Source of the DNA: Xanthomonas sp. 3793
GTDB lineage: Bacteria > Pseudomonadota > Gammaproteobacteria > Xanthomonadales > Xanthomonadaceae
DNA: 64,000 nucleotides
Assembly: GCF_024806835.1 (NCBI RefSeq)
Contig: NZ_JANTYU010000004.1
Span: forward strand, 124,001 to 188,000
Direction of reading: 5' to 3'
The notes under the pieces were generated by a model. It did not search any database, was not told where the DNA came from, and worked only from the letters and a program-made list of their open reading frames with translations. Made by a program: the position numbers and the translations under genes. Every line of letters starts with the position of its first letter. The first letter of the stretch is position 1. Below, one piece after another: positions 29,978 to 41,174 of this stretch.

Positions 29978-30847
29978 ATGTTCGATCTGCAGCAACTGCG
30001 TTGCTTTGTCGCCGTTGCCGACGAACTGCACTTCCGTCGCGCCGCCGAGCGCCTGAACATGACCCAGCCGCCGCTCAGCCGGCAGATCCAGCTGCTGGAG
30101 CACAGCGTCGGCACCGCGCTGCTGGAGCGCAACAGCCGGCATGTGCGGCTGACCCAGGCCGGGCGCAGCTTGCTGGCCGAAGCGCGCGCGATCCTGCGCA
30201 TGGCCGAGAACGCCGGCCTGCGCGCGCGCCGCATCGGCACCGGCGATGCCGGCAGCGTGTCGGTGGGGTTCACCGCCGGTGCCAGTTACCGCTTCCTGCC
30301 CGAGGCCATCGCGCGCTGGCGCAGACAGGCGCCGGATGTGGACCTGCAGCTGAAGGAAATGGTCAGCCTGGCGCAACTGGACGCGCTGGATGCAGGCCGG
30401 CTGGATATCGGCCTGCTGCGCCCGCCGATCCAGCGCCAGGGCCTGCACAGCCGCTGCGTGGCACGCGAACCGCTGATCGCCGCGTTGCCGGAAGACTCGC
30501 CGCTGGCGCACCGCGACAGCCTGCGTCTGCAGGATTTCCACGGCCAGCCGCTGGTCAATTACGCACCGGACGAGGCGCGTTATTTCTACGATCTGCTGGC
30601 GCAGTTGTTCGGTGCGCGCGGCATCGCGCCGCGCTCGGTGCAGTACGTCAGCCAGATTCATTCGGTGCTGGCGCTGGTACGCGGCGGCATGGGCATGGCG
30701 CTGGTGCCCGAAGGCGCCAGCGGCCTGCGTTACGCCGGCATCGTGTACCTGCCGCTGCGCGATGAGGCGCCGGCCACGCCGGTGGAATTGCATCTGGTAT
30801 GGAAGCAGGACAACGACAACCCTGCACTGCGCCGTTTGATCGCCTGA
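29978..30847 (+). CDS. LysR-type transcriptional regulator of the hexarate operon
   Basis: A 289-residue LysR family regulator. The N-terminal winged helix (residues 1-60) reads FDLQQLRCFVAVADELHFRR with MTQPPLSRQIQLLE as the recognition helix. The C-terminal periplasmic-binding-like effector domain follows (SVSVGFTAGASYRFLP to the end). The start is the ATG at 29978; longer in-frame extensions upstream cross the divergent promoter region. Its divergence from kdgD and the palindrome between them suggest it controls glucarate/galactarate genes with a hexarate-related effector (inference). Confidence 0.9.
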   Translation: MFDLQQLRCFVAVADELHFRRAAERLNMTQPPLSRQIQLLEHSVGTALLERNSRHVRLTQAGRSLLAEARAILRMAENAGLRARRIGTGDAGSVSVGFTAGASYRFLPEAIARWRRQAPDVDLQLKEMVSLAQLDALDAGRLDIGLLRPPIQRQGLHSRCVAREPLIAALPEDSPLAHRDSLRLQDFHGQPLVNYAPDEARYFYDLLAQLFGARGIAPRSVQYVSQIHSVLALVRGGMGMALVPEGASGLRYAGIVYLPLRDEAPATPVELHLVWKQDNDNPALRRLIA

Positions 30848-31287
30848 GGTCCGCAAGCGCGTTGTTCAAGCAGGAGCGCCCACCGCCACCGTCACGCAAT
30901 GATGCGCCGCTCAGAGAGATTCTGCGTCGACCTTGGCCGACTCGCGTGCGCGCCGGGGTGTCCTGAAAGCGGGTGCGGTGCATGCCTTGCACGTCCAACC
31001 GAGACTGCGCCCCGGTCTGAGCGCGGTGCATGCCACGTCGAGTGCTGATATCACCTTGGTTGCGATCACCCGCAAGGGGCGCGCAGTTCCTGACGTCGTG
31101 AGCAAGCCGCGCTCACGTTTCGCTTGCAGCGCAACTCACGATCGACGCAGTGCGCAACACTGGCCGCTTCGTTCGCACTGCAAAGCACTACACCAAATCG
31201 ATCAATGCACTGCATTTTCGTGGCACGCGCCGTCGCACAAGCCGATCAACCGGCCTGCTGGGGCGCATGGCAAAGTCCCGCTGCGAC
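30848..31287. other. Convergent intergenic region LysR / spoT, no gene seen
   Basis: No start with ribosome binding site and credible codon use. One hairpin (CGTGAGC, 31097-31103, with GCTCACG, 31111-31117, followed by TTT) could be a weak terminator. Otherwise I see nothing. Confidence 0.5.
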
Positions 31288-33459
31288 CTATTGACGCCCC
31301 ACGCTCTGCACCACATGCAGGCGCCGCAGCCGGCGCATCACTTCGGCCAGGTGGCGGCGGTCGCGCACCTGGATGTTGAAGCGCAGCACTGCCGCATTGA
31401 AGTCGCGGTCCAGGTAATCCACACGTTCGATATTGGATTTGCTCTGCGCGATCGCCGCGGCCAACTGCGCCAGCACGCCGGTGCGGTTTTCCACTTCCAC
31501 CACCAGCGCGGTGTCGTAGTCGCCGGTGACGTTGGAGTCCCAATCGATCGGCACCCAGCGCTCGGGCGACTTGCGCAGCTCGGCCAGGTTGGGGCAATCC
31601 AGCCGGTGCACCACGATGCCCTTGCCGGCGGTGTGATAGCCCATGATCTCGTCGCCGGGAATCGGCTGACAGCAGTTGGCGAAGCTGATCACGCCGCGCT
31701 CGCTGCCGTCGATCAGGATCTTTTCGTGCGAGTGCTTGGAATGCCCGCCGCCGCGCAACTCCGCGTACGCCATCAAGGCCTGTGCGGCCTGGGTGGGCAT
31801 CCAGTTGCCCAGCGCCACATCGGCCAGCAGCGCTTCCAGCCGCGGATAACGGTGTTCGTTGAGGAAGGCATCCAGCCGGCCCTTGGGCAGGCGCTCCAGC
31901 GAGCTGTCCATCGCCTCCAACGCGCGGTCGAGCATGCGATGACCAAGTTGCACGGCATCTTCGTGTTCGAGCTGCTTGAGCTGGTGGCGGATCGCGGTGC
32001 GCGCCTTGCTGCTGACCACGAACTCCAGCCACTGCGGCTTGGGCGTGGCCGAGCGTGCGGTGATGATTTCCACCGCCTGCCCGCTGACCAGCTTGGTGCG
32101 CAAGGGCACCAGTTTCTTGTCCACCCGCGAGGCCACCGCGCGGTTGCCCACATCGGTGTGCACCGCGTAGGCGAAATCCAGCGCGGTGGAGTTGCGCGGC
32201 AACGCCAGGATCTTGCCCTTGGGCGTGAACAGGTAGACCTCGTCCGGGAACAGATCCACCTTGACGTTGTCCAGGAATTCCAGCGACGAGCCGGCGGCGC
32301 GTTGCGAGTCGATCAGCTCCACGATCCAGTCGTGCGCGCGGCTCTGCGCACTGTTGGGCGAGGCAGAGCCCACCTTGTAGGTCCAATGCGCGGCCACGCC
32401 GCGTTCGGCGATCAGGTCCATCTCCTCGGTGCGGATCTGCACTTCGATCGGCGAGCCGTAAGGGCCGAACAACACCGTGTGCAACGACTGGTAGCCGTTG
32501 GCCTTGGGAATGGCAATGAAATCGCGGAAGCGCCCGTCCAGCGGCTTGAAGGTGGCATGCACCGCGCCGAGGGCGTGATAGCAATCGGCCACCGTGCGCA
32601 CCACCAGCCGGAAGCCGAACACGTCCATCACCTGGTCGAAGGACTTGTTCTCTTCGTGCATCTTGGAATAGATGCTCCAGGGAGTCTTGATGCGGCTGAC
32701 CAGGCGATGCTCCAGCCCCTCCTTGGCCAGTCGTTGCGACAGCTGCACTTCCACCTGCGCCATCGATTCGCGCCGCACCACCGGCTGGCTGCGGATATGT
32801 TTTTCGATGATGGCGTGACGCCACGGATACAGCGCGCGGAAGCCCAGGTTCTGCAGCTCGGACTTGATCAGGCTCATGCCCAGGCGCTGGGCGATGGGTG
32901 CGTAGATCTCCAGGGTTTCGCGCGCGATGCGGCCGCGCGCCTCGGTACTCTGCGCGCCGAGCGTGCGCATGTTGTGCAGGCGGTCGGCCAGCTTGATCAT
33001 GATCACGCGCAGGTCGCGCGACATCGCCAGCAGCATCTTGCGGAAGCTTTCGGCCGCCGCTTCCTGGCGGTCGCGGAACTTGAGCTTGTCCAGCTTGGTG
33101 ACGCCATCGACCAGCTCGGCCACCGCTTCGCCGAATTCGGACGCCAGCTCTTCGCGCGTCAGCGGCGTGTCTTCGATGGTGTCGTGCAGGATCGCGGCGA
33201 TCAGCGATTCCATGTCCAGGCCCAGCTCGGCGAGCACGCCGGCCACGGCCACCGGATGGGTGATATAGGGCTCGCCCGACTTGCGGGTCTGGCCGGCATG
33301 CGCGGTGGCACCGACTTCCCAGGCACGGCGCAGGATCGGCAGCTGCTCCTTGGGAAGGTAGCTGGCAGCGCGCTCGAGGTGCAGGACGTAGTCGGGGATG
33401 GCCGGGTCGGAAGACGGGGACGTCGCCACGGTCGCCTGGGCAGTGGGGCCTGGGTTCAT
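31288..33459 (-). CDS. spoT: Bifunctional (p)ppGpp synthetase/hydrolase
   Basis: A 723-residue RSH enzyme of the stringent response. The HD hydrolase domain has ILHDTIEDTP (His92, Asp93) and is intact, so hydrolysis is expected. The synthetase domain has FIAIPKANGYQSLHT and RTEEMDLIAERGVAAHW. TGS, helical and ACT domains follow (ALPRNSTALDFAYAVHTDVG; VEVENRTGVLAQLAAAIAQ). The ATG at 33459 gives the normal length. In related genomes spoT follows rpoZ; here the upstream neighbour rpoZ is 10.7 kb away because of the polyol cluster. Confidence 0.95.
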   Translation of the reverse strand: MNPGPTAQATVATSPSSDPAIPDYVLHLERAASYLPKEQLPILRRAWEVGATAHAGQTRKSGEPYITHPVAVAGVLAELGLDMESLIAAILHDTIEDTPLTREELASEFGEAVAELVDGVTKLDKLKFRDRQEAAAESFRKMLLAMSRDLRVIMIKLADRLHNMRTLGAQSTEARGRIARETLEIYAPIAQRLGMSLIKSELQNLGFRALYPWRHAIIEKHIRSQPVVRRESMAQVEVQLSQRLAKEGLEHRLVSRIKTPWSIYSKMHEENKSFDQVMDVFGFRLVVRTVADCYHALGAVHATFKPLDGRFRDFIAIPKANGYQSLHTVLFGPYGSPIEVQIRTEEMDLIAERGVAAHWTYKVGSASPNSAQSRAHDWIVELIDSQRAAGSSLEFLDNVKVDLFPDEVYLFTPKGKILALPRNSTALDFAYAVHTDVGNRAVASRVDKKLVPLRTKLVSGQAVEIITARSATPKPQWLEFVVSSKARTAIRHQLKQLEHEDAVQLGHRMLDRALEAMDSSLERLPKGRLDAFLNEHRYPRLEALLADVALGNWMPTQAAQALMAYAELRGGGHSKHSHEKILIDGSERGVISFANCCQPIPGDEIMGYHTAGKGIVVHRLDCPNLAELRKSPERWVPIDWDSNVTGDYDTALVVEVENRTGVLAQLAAAIAQSKSNIERVDYLDRDFNAAVLRFNIQVRDRRHLAEVMRRLRRLHVVQSVGRQ

Positions 33460-33656
33460 GCGCGAAGACTATGCCAGTGGCCGGTTTGCGGCAACGCGGC
33501 ATGCACTGCGGACAGGCCGGCCGCCTGCGATGGGCCGCTGTACCGGCGCCCCGCGCCAGCCGCAGCGGCCCTTAACGCGCAGCCTGCAACTTTGCCCAGC
33601 CAAGCGACATTTACCCGGCTGCTACACTCGGGCTGCGCCACTCCAGGGACCCACCC

Positions 33657-34355
33657 ATGCTCGCTCCCCCCGACCTGCTGATCTTCGACTGCGACGGCGT
33701 GCTGGTCGACAGCGAGCCGTTGGCCTGCGCGGTCCTGGCCCAGGCACTGCAGTACCACGGCGTGGACATCGACATCGACGGGGTTCAGCAGCACTTCCTC
33801 GGGCGCAGCCTGGGCAGCGTGCGCGCGCATGTGCAGACGCTGGGGCGGACGCTGCCGGATACCTTCGAGCGCGACCTCACCGCCGCGTTGCTGGCGCGCT
33901 TTGCCAGCGAACTGCAGCCGATGGCGGGCGTGGCCATGCTGCTTGACGCACTGCAGACACCGCGGTGCGTTGCCTCGTCCAGCCATCTGGAACGGGTGCG
34001 TCTGTGCCTGCAGGTCACTGGCCTGGCCGGTCGTTTCGGCGCGCACATCTACACCGCCGAGCTGGTCGCCCGCGGCAAGCCTGCGCCGGATCTGTTCCTG
34101 CTCGCCGCCGCACGCATGCACGTGTCGCCCGTGTCCTGCCTGGTGATCGAAGACAGCCCCAGCGGCGTGCTGGCCGCATGCGCGGCCGGGATGCAGGTCT
34201 GGGGATTCACCGGCGGCGGCCATCACCGCGCAACGGCGGCCGCCGCCGCGTCGCTCGCGGCCGCAGGCGCATCGCAGGTGTTCGCGGACATGCCCGCCGT
34301 CGCCACAGCACTGGGTGCCATCGGCACCCAGCGCCTGGGCACTACGTTAGGCTGA
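33657..34355 (+). CDS. HAD-superfamily phosphatase (beta-phosphoglucomutase-like)
   Basis: A 232-residue HAD subfamily IA protein. Motif I is FDCDGVLVDSEP (nucleophile Asp11, Asp13), motif II is ASSSH, and motifs III-IV are RGKPAPDLFLLAA and VIEDSPSGVLAA. All catalytic residues are present. Such enzymes remove or shift phosphate on small sugar or polyol phosphates. As the first gene of the polyol cluster it may dephosphorylate a polyol or sugar phosphate from the same pathway (inference). The ATG follows AGGGA; the next gene starts 20 bases later. Confidence 0.85.
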   Translation: MLAPPDLLIFDCDGVLVDSEPLACAVLAQALQYHGVDIDIDGVQQHFLGRSLGSVRAHVQTLGRTLPDTFERDLTAALLARFASELQPMAGVAMLLDALQTPRCVASSSHLERVRLCLQVTGLAGRFGAHIYTAELVARGKPAPDLFLLAAARMHVSPVSCLVIEDSPSGVLAACAAGMQVWGFTGGGHHRATAAAAASLAAAGASQVFADMPAVATALGAIGTQRLGTTLG

Positions 34356-34374
34356 GACTTCCACGCAGACAGAT

Positions 34375-35334
34375 GTGACGATGGCCACCCCCGACAACGA
34401 CACCAGCCGACTCGATGCCGCAGCCAGGGCGGGCTGGCTGTACTACATCGCCGGCAACACCCAGGACGAGATCGCACGCAAGCTCAAGGTCTCGCGCGCA
34501 ACAGCGCAGCGTCTGGTGTCGTTGTGCCTGAGCCAGCGGTTGATCACCTTCCGGCTGGAGCATCCGATCGCCGCCTGCATGGATCTGGCCGCGCAGCTGC
34601 AGGACCGTTTCGGCATGCGCTACTGCGAGGTCGCGCCCACCGACCCGGCCGACCCGCACCTGGTCACCGGTGTCGCCGAACGTGCCGCGGCGCTGCTGGA
34701 ATCCACCCTGCGCAGCGACACCCCCAGCATCATCGGCATCGGCACCGGGCGTGCCATGCGCGCGGCAGTGGAGCGCATTCCGGCGATGCAGACGCGCAAT
34801 CATCAGCTGGTTTCGCTGGTCGGCAACATTTCCCCGGACGGCTCGGCCAGCCCGTTCGATGCAGTGGCCCGCCTGGCCGACCTGACCGGCGCGCAGCACT
34901 ACCCGATGCCGCTGCCGGTGTTTCTTTCCTCGCAGGAAGAACGCGAAACGCTGCTGGGCATCGAGGCGGTACGCAGGGTCCGCGCGATCGCCGCAAAGGC
35001 CGATCTGCGCCTGGTCGGTGTCGGCCAGCTCGATCAGACCGCGCCCCTGCATGTGGATGGCTTCATCAGCCGCACCGAACTGCTGGACCTGATCCGGCTG
35101 GGCGCAGTGGGCGAGGTGATCGGCTGGGCGCTCACCGCAGCCGGCGACATCATCGATGCAGGCACCAACCTGCGCTTGACCAGCGTGCCGCATCCGATGC
35201 CGGCGACCAGCCTGTCGATCGGCGTGGCCGTGGGCAACGCCAAGGTAGGCCCGATCAAGGCCGCGCTGAAGGGCCGCATCCTCAACGGCCTGATCACCGA
35301 CGAGCACACCGCCAAGGCTTTGCTCGCCAGCTGA
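34375..35334 (+). CDS. SorC/DeoR-type sugar-binding transcriptional regulator
   Basis: A 319-residue regulator. The N-terminal helix-turn-helix is around AGNTQDEIARKLKVSRATAQ (residues 25-44). The large C-terminal domain of the SorC family, related to phosphosugar-binding isomerases, has IIGIGTGRAMRAAVE and VGVGQL as its phosphate-binding loops. SorC proteins bind a phosphorylated sugar or polyol to switch a catabolic operon; the likely target is the ABC/porin/kinase genes downstream. The start is the ATG at 34375 or 34381. No operator is evident in 35335-35518. Confidence 0.88.
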   Translation: MTMATPDNDTSRLDAAARAGWLYYIAGNTQDEIARKLKVSRATAQRLVSLCLSQRLITFRLEHPIAACMDLAAQLQDRFGMRYCEVAPTDPADPHLVTGVAERAAALLESTLRSDTPSIIGIGTGRAMRAAVERIPAMQTRNHQLVSLVGNISPDGSASPFDAVARLADLTGAQHYPMPLPVFLSSQEERETLLGIEAVRRVRAIAAKADLRLVGVGQLDQTAPLHVDGFISRTELLDLIRLGAVGEVIGWALTAAGDIIDAGTNLRLTSVPHPMPATSLSIGVAVGNAKVGPIKAALKGRILNGLITDEHTAKALLAS

Positions 35335-35518
35335 GCGGCGCAATCGCGGCGGGCTGGACGGCAGTTCATTGCTGAAATTTCCCGGCATGCGCGGGAGCGT
35401 TGGCGTGCGCCGCGATGCTGCGCTGCAAGATCGAAAGTGCTTTACAGCGCGGCAAGGCCGTGGGCATATGCGCACCACACGGGCATTTGCTCAACCAACC
35501 TCAAGCTGAGGCATCGGT

Positions 35519-36862
35519 ATGAACACTTCGATCAAGACCCTGATCTGCGCGGCACTGAGCGCCACACTGGCAGCATGCGGCGGCGGCGCGCACGACAGCG
35601 GCGCCGCGTCTAAGCCAGACACCCTGGTGATCGCCACGGTCAACAACGGCGACATGATCCGCATGCAGAAGCTCACCTCGGAGTTCACCGCCAGCCATCC
35701 GCAGATCAAGCTCGAGTGGGTCACGCTGGAAGAGAATGTGCTGCGCCAGCGCGTCACCACCGACATCGCCACCAAGGGTGGCCAGTTCGATGTGCTGACC
35801 ATCGGCACCTACGAGGTGCCGATCTGGGCCGAGCGCGGCTGGCTCAAGCCGCTGACCTTCGATGCGGACTATCAGGTGGACGATCTGATCCCGCAGATCC
35901 GCGACGCGGTCAGTCACGAGGGGCAGCTGTATGCCGCGCCGTTCTACGCAGAAGGCTCGATGCTGATGTACCGCACCGACCTGCTGCAAAAGGCCGGCCT
36001 GAGCATGCCGGCGCAGCCGTCGTGGAGCTTCGTGGCCGACGCCGCCCGCAAGATGACCGACAAGCAGGCAGGCATCTACGGCATCTGCCTGCGCGGCAAG
36101 GCCGGCTGGGGCGAGAACATGGCCTTGATCGGCGCGATGGGCAATGCCTTCGGCGCGCGCTGGTTCGACGAACAATGGAAACCGCAGTTCGACCAGCCGG
36201 AATGGAAGGCCGCACTGCAGACCTATGTGGATGTCATGAAACAGGCCGGCCCGCCAGGTGCCGCCTCCAACGGCTTCAACGAGAACCTTGCACTGTTCAC
36301 CGCAGGCAAGTGCGCGATGTGGGTCGATGCCACGGTGGCCGCATCGTTCATCAGCAATCCCAGCGAGTCCAAGGTCTCGGACAAGGTCGGTTTTGCCGCG
36401 GCGCCGGATGCGGGCAAGGGCAAGACCACCGGCTGGCTGTGGGCCTGGAACCTGGCCATCCCCGCCAGCTCGAAAAAGGCCGACAAGGCGCAAGCATTCA
36501 TCGCCTGGGCCACCAGCAAGCATTACACCGAGCTGGTGGCCGGCAAGGAAGGCTGGGGCAATGTTCCGCCGGGAACGCGCCAGTCGCTGTACGCCACGAC
36601 CGAGTACCTCAAGGCCGCCCCGTTCGCCAAGCAGACCCTGGCTGCCATCCAGGGCGCCGACACGCATCACCCCACGGTCAAGCCGGTGCCTTATGTCGGC
36701 GTGCAGTACGCGGCCATCCCCGAGTTCCAGTCGATCGGCACCACCGTGGGCCAGCAGTTTTCCGCAGCGCTCACCGGCTCGATCAGCGTGGATGACGCGT
36801 TGAAGAACGCGCAGGCCGCCACCGAGCGCGAAATGCAGCGGGCCGGCTACCCCAAGCGCTGA
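35519..36862 (+). CDS. ABC transporter substrate-binding lipoprotein, polyol type
   Basis: A 447-residue solute-binding lipoprotein of the carbohydrate (CUT1) family. The signal peptide ends in LAAC with acylated Cys20. The rest has the family's signature LTSEFTASHPQIKLEWV, FDVLTIGTYEVPIWAERGWL and GWLWAWNLAIPASSKKADKA. The pattern resembles binding proteins for mannitol/sorbitol or other polyols. GAGG lies seven bases before the ATG. It begins a tight run: binding protein, porin, two permeases, ATPase, dehydrogenase, kinase. Confidence 0.88.
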   Translation: MNTSIKTLICAALSATLAACGGGAHDSGAASKPDTLVIATVNNGDMIRMQKLTSEFTASHPQIKLEWVTLEENVLRQRVTTDIATKGGQFDVLTIGTYEVPIWAERGWLKPLTFDADYQVDDLIPQIRDAVSHEGQLYAAPFYAEGSMLMYRTDLLQKAGLSMPAQPSWSFVADAARKMTDKQAGIYGICLRGKAGWGENMALIGAMGNAFGARWFDEQWKPQFDQPEWKAALQTYVDVMKQAGPPGAASNGFNENLALFTAGKCAMWVDATVAASFISNPSESKVSDKVGFAAAPDAGKGKTTGWLWAWNLAIPASSKKADKAQAFIAWATSKHYTELVAGKEGWGNVPPGTRQSLYATTEYLKAAPFAKQTLAAIQGADTHHPTVKPVPYVGVQYAAIPEFQSIGTTVGQQFSAALTGSISVDDALKNAQAATEREMQRAGYPKR

Positions 36863-36955
36863 GCAGCTGCGATGGGCCGGGCTCCCTGCCCGGCCCGCCC
36901 CTGGCCACAGACATGCTCCGGCGTCACGGCGCCGCACCTTCCCACGAGGCAATCG

Positions 36956-38251
36956 ATGAAGATCAGGCACACCACACCTGCGCTGACGATGCTGCTCGCC
37001 GGTATGGCCTGCACACAGGCCAGCGCCCAGGCATTCGATCCGGACAAGCATATCGGCGGCGACTGGGGCGGCTTGCGCAGCCGGCTGGCCGATGACGGCA
37101 TCCAGTTCAAGCTGGCGCACTTCAGCCAGACCGCACACAACACCTCCGGCGGGCTGCGCGAGCGCACTGCCTATGCCGATCAATTCTTCCTGGGCGGCTA
37201 CTTCGACCTGGAACGGCTGTGGGGCTGGTCCGGCGCCGATTTCAAACTGGAGATCACCAATCGCAATGGCGAGTTGATCAATAACACCGCAGGCATCCCC
37301 ACGCTCCTGCAGTCGCAGCAGATCTTTGGACGCGGCGATGTCACACGCCTGACCCAGTTCTCGCTGACCCAGCGCCTGTTCGAAGACAGGCTGACGCTGA
37401 AGGGCGGCCGCTTGTATCCCAGCGCCGATTTCTTCGCGCTGAACTGCAACTACCAGCACCTGACCTTCTGCAGCGGCGGCTCCTCCAACTACATCAGCAA
37501 CAACTGGTATGGCGATCCGCTCAGTGCCTGGGGCGGCGTGGTCACGTTCAGCCCGGACAAACGCTGGTTTTTCCGGGTGGGCGGCTACGATGCCAACCCG
37601 CAGAACCGATCCACCGACCAAGGCCTCAGGCTCGGCACCTCCGGCGACGACCACGGCACCCTGCTGGTGGCCGAAGTGGAGTACAAGCCCGACTACGGCA
37701 ACGGGATCGATGGCGACTACCGCATCGGCGCAACCCGCAACAGCAACGATCAACCGCGCGTCTACACCCGCTCGGGCGTGCCGACCAGCCTCGGCACCGA
37801 TCCGGCCGCGTTGCAAGACACCGATCGCGCGTTCTACGCCAACGTTGAACAACAGGTCACCAGCAATGGCGCCGGCGGCGGCTTGCGGCTGTTCGCAAGC
37901 ATCATCGACGCCGACGACGAGGTCAGCACGGTGGGTCAGGTGCTGGCCATCGGCGGATTCTGGAAAGGACTGTCCGCTGCGCGCCCCAACGACCGCGTCG
38001 GCGTGGCCATCGGCCGCAATGCGCTCAGCGATTCATTGCGTGCGGCGCAAACCCGCTACAACCAGCGCCTGCCCGCGGGCGCGGCGGCCATCGGCGTACA
38101 GCGCTACGAATATCCCATCGAGCTCAACTACAACATTGCTGTCAGCCGCGGGATCGAAGTGATGCCCAGCGTGCAGTACATCCGTCATCCGGGCGGACTG
38201 GATGGCGACAACGCCACTATCTTCGGCCTGCAGGTCAGCCTGAACTTCTGA
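36956..38251 (+). CDS. oprB: OprB-family carbohydrate-selective porin
   Basis: A 431-residue outer-membrane porin. The signal peptide is MLLAGMACTQASAQA; HIGGDWGGLRSRLADDGIQF is the usual OprB beginning, and the barrel ends in NATIFGLQVSLNF with a terminal Phe typical of outer-membrane proteins. OprB porins pass glucose, mannitol, glycerol and similar sugars. Its place inside the ABC importer operon points to the same substrate. The start at 36956 has GAGG upstream. Confidence 0.88.
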   Translation: MKIRHTTPALTMLLAGMACTQASAQAFDPDKHIGGDWGGLRSRLADDGIQFKLAHFSQTAHNTSGGLRERTAYADQFFLGGYFDLERLWGWSGADFKLEITNRNGELINNTAGIPTLLQSQQIFGRGDVTRLTQFSLTQRLFEDRLTLKGGRLYPSADFFALNCNYQHLTFCSGGSSNYISNNWYGDPLSAWGGVVTFSPDKRWFFRVGGYDANPQNRSTDQGLRLGTSGDDHGTLLVAEVEYKPDYGNGIDGDYRIGATRNSNDQPRVYTRSGVPTSLGTDPAALQDTDRAFYANVEQQVTSNGAGGGLRLFASIIDADDEVSTVGQVLAIGGFWKGLSAARPNDRVGVAIGRNALSDSLRAAQTRYNQRLPAGAAAIGVQRYEYPIELNYNIAVSRGIEVMPSVQYIRHPGGLDGDNATIFGLQVSLNF

Positions 38252-38353
38252 CCCCCGACCCGGCCGTGCGTTCGACGCCAACCCTTGCGTCGACGCATCG
38301 GCCGCTGCCATGCATCGCAGGCGCGCTGCCTGCTTTCACCCTGGACCTTGCCG

Positions 38354-39223
38354 ATGGCCACGCATCAAACACAAAAACTCGCACGGTTCCTGATCGCGCC
38401 GTCGATCGTGCTGCTGCTGGCCTGGATGATCGTGCCGCTGGCGATGACGGTGTGGTTTTCCACGTTGAACTACAACCTGCTCACGCCGGAAAAGACCTTC
38501 GTCGGCCTGGGCAACTACCGCTACTTCCTGGGCAACCCGGCGTTTGCGTCCTCGCTGGGCAATACCCTGTTGCTGGTCGGGTCGGTGCTGGCGATCACTG
38601 CGGTGTTCGGCGTGCTGATCGCGCTGCTGCTGGACCAGGTATTCGTGGGCCGCCGCATCGTGCGCCTGATGCTGATCGCGCCGTTCTTCGTGATGCCGAC
38701 GGTGAGCGCGCTGATCTGGAAAAACCTGTTGATGCATCCGGTGTCCGGTCTGCTGGCGTGGCTTTGGCAAAGTGTCGGACTGACCCCGATCGACTGGTTC
38801 ACCCAGTACCCGATGTTCTCCATCATCGTCATCGTGGCCTGGCAATGGTTGCCGTTTGCGGTGCTGATCCTGCTGACCGCGTTGCAGTCATTGGATGAAG
38901 AACAGCAGGAAGCCGCACTGATGGATGGTGCCGGCGCATTGGACCGCTTCTTCCATCTGACCCTGCCCCATCTGGCGCGCCCGCTGACCATCGTGGTGCT
39001 GATCGAAACCATCTTTCTGCTCACCGTGTTCGTGGAGATCTACGTCACCACCGGCGGCGGGCCCGGCCTGCAGACCACCAATCTGGCCTACCTGATCTAT
39101 TCGCAGGCACTGCTGCAGTACGACGTGGGCGCCGCGTCGGCAGGCGGATTGATCGCCGTGGTGCTGGCCAATATCGCGGCCATCTTCCTGGTGCGCATCG
39201 TCGGCAAGAACCTGGAGACCTGA
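38354..39223 (+). CDS. ABC transporter permease (MalF/UgpA-like)
   Basis: A 289-residue inner-membrane permease with six predicted helices (first at about residues 11-33). The EAA loop is EAALMDGAGALDRFFHLTLP. It forms a heterodimer with the next permease. The start at 38354 (MATHQTQKLARFL) gives the usual short cytoplasmic N-terminus. It ends one base before the next ATG. Confidence 0.9.
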   Translation: MATHQTQKLARFLIAPSIVLLLAWMIVPLAMTVWFSTLNYNLLTPEKTFVGLGNYRYFLGNPAFASSLGNTLLLVGSVLAITAVFGVLIALLLDQVFVGRRIVRLMLIAPFFVMPTVSALIWKNLLMHPVSGLLAWLWQSVGLTPIDWFTQYPMFSIIVIVAWQWLPFAVLILLTALQSLDEEQQEAALMDGAGALDRFFHLTLPHLARPLTIVVLIETIFLLTVFVEIYVTTGGGPGLQTTNLAYLIYSQALLQYDVGAASAGGLIAVVLANIAAIFLVRIVGKNLET

Positions 39224-39224
39224 G

Positions 39225-40055
39225 ATGGCACGTCGCACTCCCGCGCCGCAGATACTGCTCACCACGGTCGCCGCATGGGTGGTCGGCGGCGTGATCTTCT
39301 TCCCCATCCTGTGGATGCTGCTGACCAGCTTCAAGACCGAGGTCGATGCGTTTTCCAGCCCGCCCAGCTTCGTGTTCTTCCACTGGACACTGGAAAACTA
39401 TGTCGCCGTGCAGGGACGTAGCGACTACTTCGCGCATGCCTGGAACTCGGTGGCGGTGTCGCTGGGCTCGACCCTGATCGCGCTGGCCATCGCCATCCCT
39501 GCCGCGTGGTCGATGGCGTTCTCGCCCACCAGGCGCACGCGCGGCATCCTGTTGTGGATGTTGTCCACCAAGATGCTGCCGCCGGTGGGCGTACTGGTGC
39601 CGATCTATCTGCTCTACCGCGATTCCGGGCTGCTGGATACGCAGCTGGGCCTGATCATCGTGCTGTGCCTGAGCAACCTGCCGATCATGGTCTGGATGCT
39701 GTTCAACTACTTCAAGGACATCCCCAGGGACATCCTGGAAGCGGCGCGCATGGATGGCGCCACCATCGGCAAGGAGATCCTCTACATCCTGGCGCCGATG
39801 GCCGTACCCGGCATCGCGTCTTCGCTGCTGCTCAACGTGATCCTGGCCTGGAACGAGGCGTTCTGGTCGTTGAACCTGTCCTCGTCGCAGGCCTCGCCGT
39901 TGACCGCGTTCATCGCCTCGTATTCCAGCCCGGAGGGCCTGTTCTGGGCCAAGTTGTCGGCCGCCTCGACGATGGCCATCGCGCCGATCCTGGTACTGGG
40001 CTGGTTCTGCCAGAAGCAGCTCGTGCGCGGGCTCACCTTCGGCGCGGTGAAGTAG
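39225..40055 (+). CDS. ABC transporter permease (MalG/SmoG-like)
   Basis: A 276-residue inner-membrane permease of the CUT1 family, six helices, EAA loop [20 protein letters not shown]. The stretch [20 protein letters not shown] is typical of polyol (mannitol/sorbitol) importers. The ATG is one base past the previous stop, so the permeases are coupled. Confidence 0.92.
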   Translation: MARRTPAPQILLTTVAAWVVGGVIFFPILWMLLTSFKTEVDAFSSPPSFVFFHWTLENYVAVQGRSDYFAHAWNSVAVSLGSTLIALAIAIPAAWSMAFSPTRRTRGILLWMLSTKMLPPVGVLVPIYLLYRDSGLLDTQLGLIIVLCLSNLPIMVWMLFNYFKDIPRDILEAARMDGATIGKEILYILAPMAVPGIASSLLLNVILAWNEAFWSLNLSSSQASPLTAFIASYSSPEGLFWAKLSAASTMAIAPILVLGWFCQKQLVRGLTFGAVK

Positions 40056-40080
40056 CTCACTCAACTTTGATAGGTGGTTC

Positions 40081-41100
<1,020 letters not shown>

Positions 41101-41174
41101 GCGCGCCACTTCCCGCGTTGTTCCTCCCCGTTTTCGCGACTCCCCCACGATCAAGACCAGCAGGAGATATGCCG

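Noticed and set aside
31150..33681. 843-codon plus-strand frame opposite spoT
   Set aside because: It is His/Arg/Gln-rich with no domain pattern; it is a GC-rich shadow of the minus-strand spoT gene.
35335..35518. SorC operator upstream of the polyol transport operon
   Set aside because: I looked for inverted repeats but found none longer than five bases per arm with suitable spacing.
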